This document shows positions 60,998-64,000 of a DNA stretch of 64,000 nt, in pieces. The stretch covers positions 55,140 to 119,139 of the forward strand of contig JASBRJ010000288.1 in the NCBI GenBank assembly GCA_030149525.1. Reading direction: 5' to 3'. A program made the translations under genes and the position numbers. The notes under the pieces are model-generated. The model ran no database searches, was not told where the DNA came from, and saw only the letters and a list, made by a program, of their open reading frames with translations. The stretch is from a bacterium (GTDB taxonomy: Bacteria; Vulcanimicrobiota; Xenobia; Xenobiales; JADMJV01). Within the stretch, counting starts at the first letter, position 1; every line of letters begins with the position of its first letter.

Positions 60998-61909
60998 CTA
61001 GCGGAAGAGCTTGGCCTGGGCGGGCCACGGCTTGTTGATAACCTCTAAGGTGTCGCCATATTTTTGATGAAAATCACTGTCTTGGATGAGAGCGCTTTTG
61101 ATTTGTTCCAGACTAGCCTCGTTCAACCCATTGCAATAGAGCTTAACCTCCATCGGACCTAGCGTTTTGGGAAAGACTTTTTCAACGGGTAGTCGAGCCC
61201 TCACGACCACGTCGCGATAGGCTGAAACTATCTTTTGAAGGTCCCTCGTCCGCTCAAGATTCTCCTCAATTTGCGTTCGAGCCATACCTTCGAGGTCCAC
61301 GTTGGAGAGTTTCTCATTCCCTCCCTCCACCGTAAGTTTGAGTGCGCCCAGCGGTACGCCAGGGAAATAGGCTGAAATCAAGCGGAAGGCAGCTTCTCGT
61401 GTATCGGGCGTGGTCAGAAAGCTCGTTCTGATGATAAGAATCGCAGGGAAAAGACTCCTCCCAGACAGAGAATCCCGCAACCCCTTAAATCCGGTAGGCG
61501 TCTCCAAGTCGGAGGTCAGGTAGAGAGCACCCAGAGCGCCTTGGAAGTCTGCTAGATCTCGATCAGACAACGGTTGCGAGGATTCCGGAAACGTCGGATA
61601 GGCCGGGAGACCAAGTTCAGCAAGATACACCTGATACCTAGCCCGCGCCTCGGGCCTAACCCAAAATCCAGTGTAATTCCCATTCCACTCGTACTCGGCT
61701 CCAAGCTCATCTAGAGCCGAAGAGACAAATATGAGGTCTGGCTCAGAGAGACTTGAGGGGTAGAGGGACACACGCCAGAGCTTGCCACTACCGACAACCA
61801 GGGCGCAAATAACCACAACCAACAGGAAGACAAACAGATTGCGCGTCTTTTCGTGGTTTCTGCCCATAGGAGTCAATTCTACACTCGCCGGAAACTGCAT
61901 TCTCGTCAT
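60998..61909 (-). CDS. FliF/YscJ-like ring protein (orphan)
   Basis: About 303 residues. One N-terminal membrane helix (NLFVFLLVVVICALVVGSG) is followed by LYPSSLSEPDLIFVSSALDE...GNYTGFWVRPEARARYQVYLAELGLP, which follows the FliF/YscJ ring-building motif 1 pattern, and then FPAILIIR...REAAFRLISAYFPGVPLGALKLTV, like motif 2. There is no second membrane helix. Known relatives form the MS ring of flagella or the inner ring of type III secretion. No other such genes are near. Start uncertain: 61909, 61900 or 61867. Confidence 0.5.
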   Translation of the reverse strand: MTRMQFPASVELTPMGRNHEKTRNLFVFLLVVVICALVVGSGKLWRVSLYPSSLSEPDLIFVSSALDELGAEYEWNGNYTGFWVRPEARARYQVYLAELGLPAYPTFPESSQPLSDRDLADFQGALGALYLTSDLETPTGFKGLRDSLSGRSLFPAILIIRTSFLTTPDTREAAFRLISAYFPGVPLGALKLTVEGGNEKLSNVDLEGMARTQIEENLERTRDLQKIVSAYRDVVVRARLPVEKVFPKTLGPMEVKLYCNGLNEASLEQIKSALIQDSDFHQKYGDTLEVINKPWPAQAKLFR

Positions 61910-61930
61910 TTAAGTGAGTTTGGGTTTTGT

Positions 61931-61966
61931 AAAATGAAAGAACCGCCGAAGCAACTCCGGCGGTTC
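61931..61966 (-). terminator. Intrinsic terminator of esterase gene
   Basis: AACCGCCG (61941-61948) pairs with CGGCGGTT (61958-61965); on the minus strand the stem is followed by CTTTCATTTT. It closes the esterase gene, whose stop lies at 61988. Confidence 0.75.
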
Positions 61967-61987
61967 GTTTCACGATTTCTTTCGACC

Positions 61988-62725
61988 TTACAGGTAAGCA
62001 CCAACGTAGTGAGGCATCATGGCTCTCCAGGTGGGCCAGTCGTGGGGCATATCGTAGCCCCAGAGGTCCAGCTTGTGAGGGATGCCTTTGGAAGCGAGAA
62101 CATTGCTCAACCAGCGAGAAGCTTCGGGCTTCTCGTAGTCGCCCTGGCCGCTGAGGATGTAGATATCACGCTTGTTCTGCAGCATGGGGAGATGGTAGTC
62201 GTCCCACAGATTCGGCAGATACTCGGCAGGGTTGTTGAAATAGATGTTCTCGTCGTGGTAGCCGTAGCTTTCGTAGTAGTCACGAATATCGTAGCCGCCG
62301 CTCATGGCGATGGTACCGGCGAACAGGTCGGGACGACGGAACAGTTGGTTGGCAGCGTGGAAAGCACCCAGGCTTGCACCAACGGTGATGATTCCGTGGT
62401 TTCCGTTACAGGCGTTCCAAATGTAGGGAACCACTTCGCGAGCTACGTAGTCGTTGTAGCCGTTCTGAAGCAGACCTTTGATTTTGGGGTGACAGTTTTT
62501 GTTCAGCCAGGCTTCACGGTTGATACCACCGATGGAGAAGACACGAATCTTCCCAGCTTCAATGAAGGGCTCGAGGAAGTCGATCATCAGGAAGCGCTCG
62601 TGCTCCAGGTAGTCGGCTGCGGCGGTGGGAAAGAAAAGGAGAGGACGACCGTAGTCGCCGTAGCTTGCGATGCTCATCTCCATGTTGAGACTTGGGCTTA
62701 GCCAGGTTTCTTCGTGCTTATACAT
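61988..62725 (-). CDS. Esterase-family alpha/beta hydrolase
   Basis: A 245-residue soluble hydrolase. ITVGASLGAFHAANQLFR contains the nucleophile elbow (GxSxG), GQGDYEKPEASR supplies the acid and GYDMPHDWPTW the catalytic His region. It fits the esterase D-like (putative esterase) family, with the conserved LLFFPTAAADY front. The ATG has GGAG upstream. Substrate is not clear; relatives cleave S-formylglutathione, carbohydrate esters or trehalose mycolates. Confidence 0.85.
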   Translation of the reverse strand: MYKHEETWLSPSLNMEMSIASYGDYGRPLLFFPTAAADYLEHERFLMIDFLEPFIEAGKIRVFSIGGINREAWLNKNCHPKIKGLLQNGYNDYVAREVVPYIWNACNGNHGIITVGASLGAFHAANQLFRRPDLFAGTIAMSGGYDIRDYYESYGYHDENIYFNNPAEYLPNLWDDYHLPMLQNKRDIYILSGQGDYEKPEASRWLSNVLASKGIPHKLDLWGYDMPHDWPTWRAMMPHYVGAYL

Positions 62726-62894
62726 TCATTAGCTCCATTGGTTCGGGGCGGCGTGTCGAGCGTAAAAACGGCTCAACCACGCGCCTTTGAAAAAAAATTG
62801 TACGGCATGGTTACCCGGCTGAGAAAAGACCTAAACATGCTGACAGAAAAAGTGTTCGAAAAGGGCGTGGTCACCTCGCCAAGAACTCCATTGA

Positions 62895-63398
62895 ATGAAA
62901 ACCAGCCTATTGACCCTCCTCTTCATCCTCGTCCTCGGTGCGCTCCCCGCTCACTCAGAACCCACCGAAATCAACGGCTTTACCTGGGACAACCCGCTCG
63001 GCCCCACCAAGGTTGAAAAACTCGGAGTGGAGGCCAAAGCGTGCCGCTGGCCCGCCGGCGTTCCCTACAATGAAACCCAGCTCGAACTCATCGTCGTCCA
63101 CTACGACGCCGAAACCGTAGAGCAGACCGAGCGCAAAGAAGTTTACCAGGCCGCCCTCGGCACCTATCTCGGCATGATGAAAAAACCCGAAGAAGTCAAC
63201 AAAACGCTCTTTTTCGGCTCCACCGGTGCTCGGGAAGTCTATCGAGGCAGCATCCCACGCAAGAATGAGATTCACGCGTTCTCCAAGTTTTTAGAGGACG
63301 GAAGCTTCGTCCTCGTTGCCATACGTGCGTTTGAGCCCACTCACCCGGAGTTGGGCAAGTTGATTCAGTCGGTGGCCAACACTTTTAAGCGGGGGTAG
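62895..63398 (+). CDS. Small secreted protein of unknown function
   Basis: A 167-residue exported protein with signal peptide MKTSLLTLLFILVLGALPAHS. The mature part (about 145 residues) is charged and likely beta-rich (ELIVVHYDAETVEQT; SFVLVAIRAFEPTHPELG) with no known domain. It is followed immediately by a GATC-rich repeat patch. No operon partner on the same strand. Confidence 0.65.
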   Translation: MKTSLLTLLFILVLGALPAHSEPTEINGFTWDNPLGPTKVEKLGVEAKACRWPAGVPYNETQLELIVVHYDAETVEQTERKEVYQAALGTYLGMMKKPEEVNKTLFFGSTGAREVYRGSIPRKNEIHAFSKFLEDGSFVLVAIRAFEPTHPELGKLIQSVANTFKRG

Positions 63399-63470
63399 CG
63401 GTAGGTTACGTCGGGGCGCTCGGCCTGAATGGAGGGGTGAGCTTGAGGCTGGGTCGAGGCTTGAGCGGGT

Positions 63471-63660
63471 TTGCAGGGTGATCGGGATCGGGTTACGGGG
63501 GGTGATCGTGGTTGGTCGGGGCGTGATCGGGTTGACAGAGTGATCATGATCGGGCTCACAGGGTGATCGGGGCTGGCCGGGGCTGGCCCGGGGCGTGATC
63601 AGGTTGAGAGGGTGAGCATGATCAGGTTCACAGGGTGATCGCGGCTGGTCGGGGCTTGAG
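63471..63660. repeat. Second GATC-rich intergenic repeat patch
   Basis: GGGTGATC recurs at 63476, 63500, 63561 and 63633, and the segment GGGGCGTGATCxGGTTGA occurs twice in between, giving imperfect tandem units of about 61 and 72 bp. GATC occurs ten times in about 165 bp. The style recalls the array at 1271-1990 (both hold GGGGCG followed by GATC), though the units do not align fully. Not coding and without CRISPR-like spacers. Confidence 0.6.
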
Positions 63661-63730
63661 CCCTCGCCCATCAATCCCGAGAGAATACTTGCAAAAACGC
63701 AAACAAGTCGTTGCCAGGACAACGCCCCCC

Positions 63731-63924
63731 CTAAAACTCTTCCTTTTGATAAGTCTCAATAGCCTTCTGTACCGTGGCCCGCACGGCATCAATATGATCG
63801 TTGGCGGGTAGAAGTTCGCCCGCCCCAAATTCCGAGTCGAATCGACTATTCTCCGGACTCGATTGGCAATGTCAGTCTGCAGAATAACGGGGACCAGAAT
63901 CGGCCAGGGGATTTCTAAGTTCAT
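63731..63924 (-). pseudogene. Possible frameshifted small gene
   Basis: AGGGGGA lies just before an ATG at 63924 that starts a plausible N-terminus (MNLEIPWPILVPVILQTD, then IANRVRRIV). Near 63845 a shift of frame would join it to another plausible segment (RFDSEFGAGELLPANDHI...IETYQKEEF) ending at TAG 63731. Taken alone, neither frame gives a complete credible protein. It may be a decayed gene or a sequencing error. No family recognised. Confidence 0.25.
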
Positions 63925-64000
63925 TCCCCCTAAAAAACTCCAAACTCACGACGATATTGCGAGGTCTCAAGAGGGCTCCGTCGAAGGTGTTGCAGTTGAA

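Noticed and set aside
63291..63722. Minus-strand Pro/Arg-rich gene over the second repeat patch
   Set aside because: It overlaps the secreted-protein gene on the other strand, consists of the repeat translated, and lacks a ribosome site.
1..64000. Insertion sequence, prophage or integrative element
   Set aside because: No transposase, integrase, terminal inverted repeats, phage structural genes or tRNA-flanked direct repeats were seen.

Overview
The window (about 55% GC) reads as dense bacterial chromosome. It has short gaps, many overlapping ATGA/GTGA start-stop junctions, Shine-Dalgarno sites, Sec and lipoprotein signal peptides, and no tRNA, rRNA, IS element or phage. The gene set includes cydAB, SMC, SerB with ACT domains, H-NOX with a histidine kinase, MocR, Ser/Thr kinases with FHA, a GspF-type assembly protein, pseudopilins, PilZ and a DUF5685 protein. 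That mix does not fit a well-known phylum. The style recalls uncultured lineages such as Candidatus Xenobia/Vulcanimicrobiota or neighbours, but this is an impression that a marker-gene tree should test.

Layout. 1-7600: an AraC-type regulator (cut by the window edge) facing a VOC protein, a 720-bp modular GATC-rich repeat array, a zinc/cysteine-rich DUF5685 protein, a lethal-factor-like metalloprotease with a small membrane-active-looking partner, and several small orphan proteins. 6650-9120: an EamA exporter divergent from a MocR regulator. 9130-16800: a polyamine-synthase-like enzyme, a beta-solenoid pseudopilin, TPR proteins, and an FAD dehydrogenase coupled to a Clp_N protein. 17118-18983: a protein with 36 perfect tandem 11-residue GGxGxD repeats. 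19054-26400: cydAB with a duplicated DUF4344 metallopeptidase, a PLP aminotransferase, and TrmO. 26471-32270: a helical-repeat orphan, an H-NOX/hybrid kinase pair, and a di-haem peroxidase followed by two tiny hydrophobic ORFs. 32596-36864: SMC and a TIM-barrel protein. 36867-48451: an envelope and signalling block with two Ser/Thr kinases, two pseudopilins, two genes for MetOD1 and a histidine kinase, a beta-solenoid pseudopilin, GspF, an FHA-SARP regulator and a lactate-oxidase-like flavoenzyme. 48632-64000: NAGPA, prolyl-oligopeptidase, YaiI, GST, MoeB-rhodanese, DUF3352, GDPD, SerB, PilZ, a FliF/YscJ-like protein and an esterase, ending in a second GATC-rich repeat patch.

How it fits together. 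Many products sense or act at the envelope: FHA/kinase signalling, pilus-like assembly, NO and redox sensing, a bd oxidase and a peroxidase. A second theme is small or medium proteins without signal peptides that start with a short polar, probably disordered N-terminus. Two of these carry toxin-like catalytic domains (ATLF-type protease, GDPD). They could be effectors or storage/stress proteins; the sequence does not decide. The strongest oddities are the 11-residue repeat protein, the 39+23+23-bp repeat array, the cysteine cluster protein, and the peroxidase operon that ends in two micropeptides.
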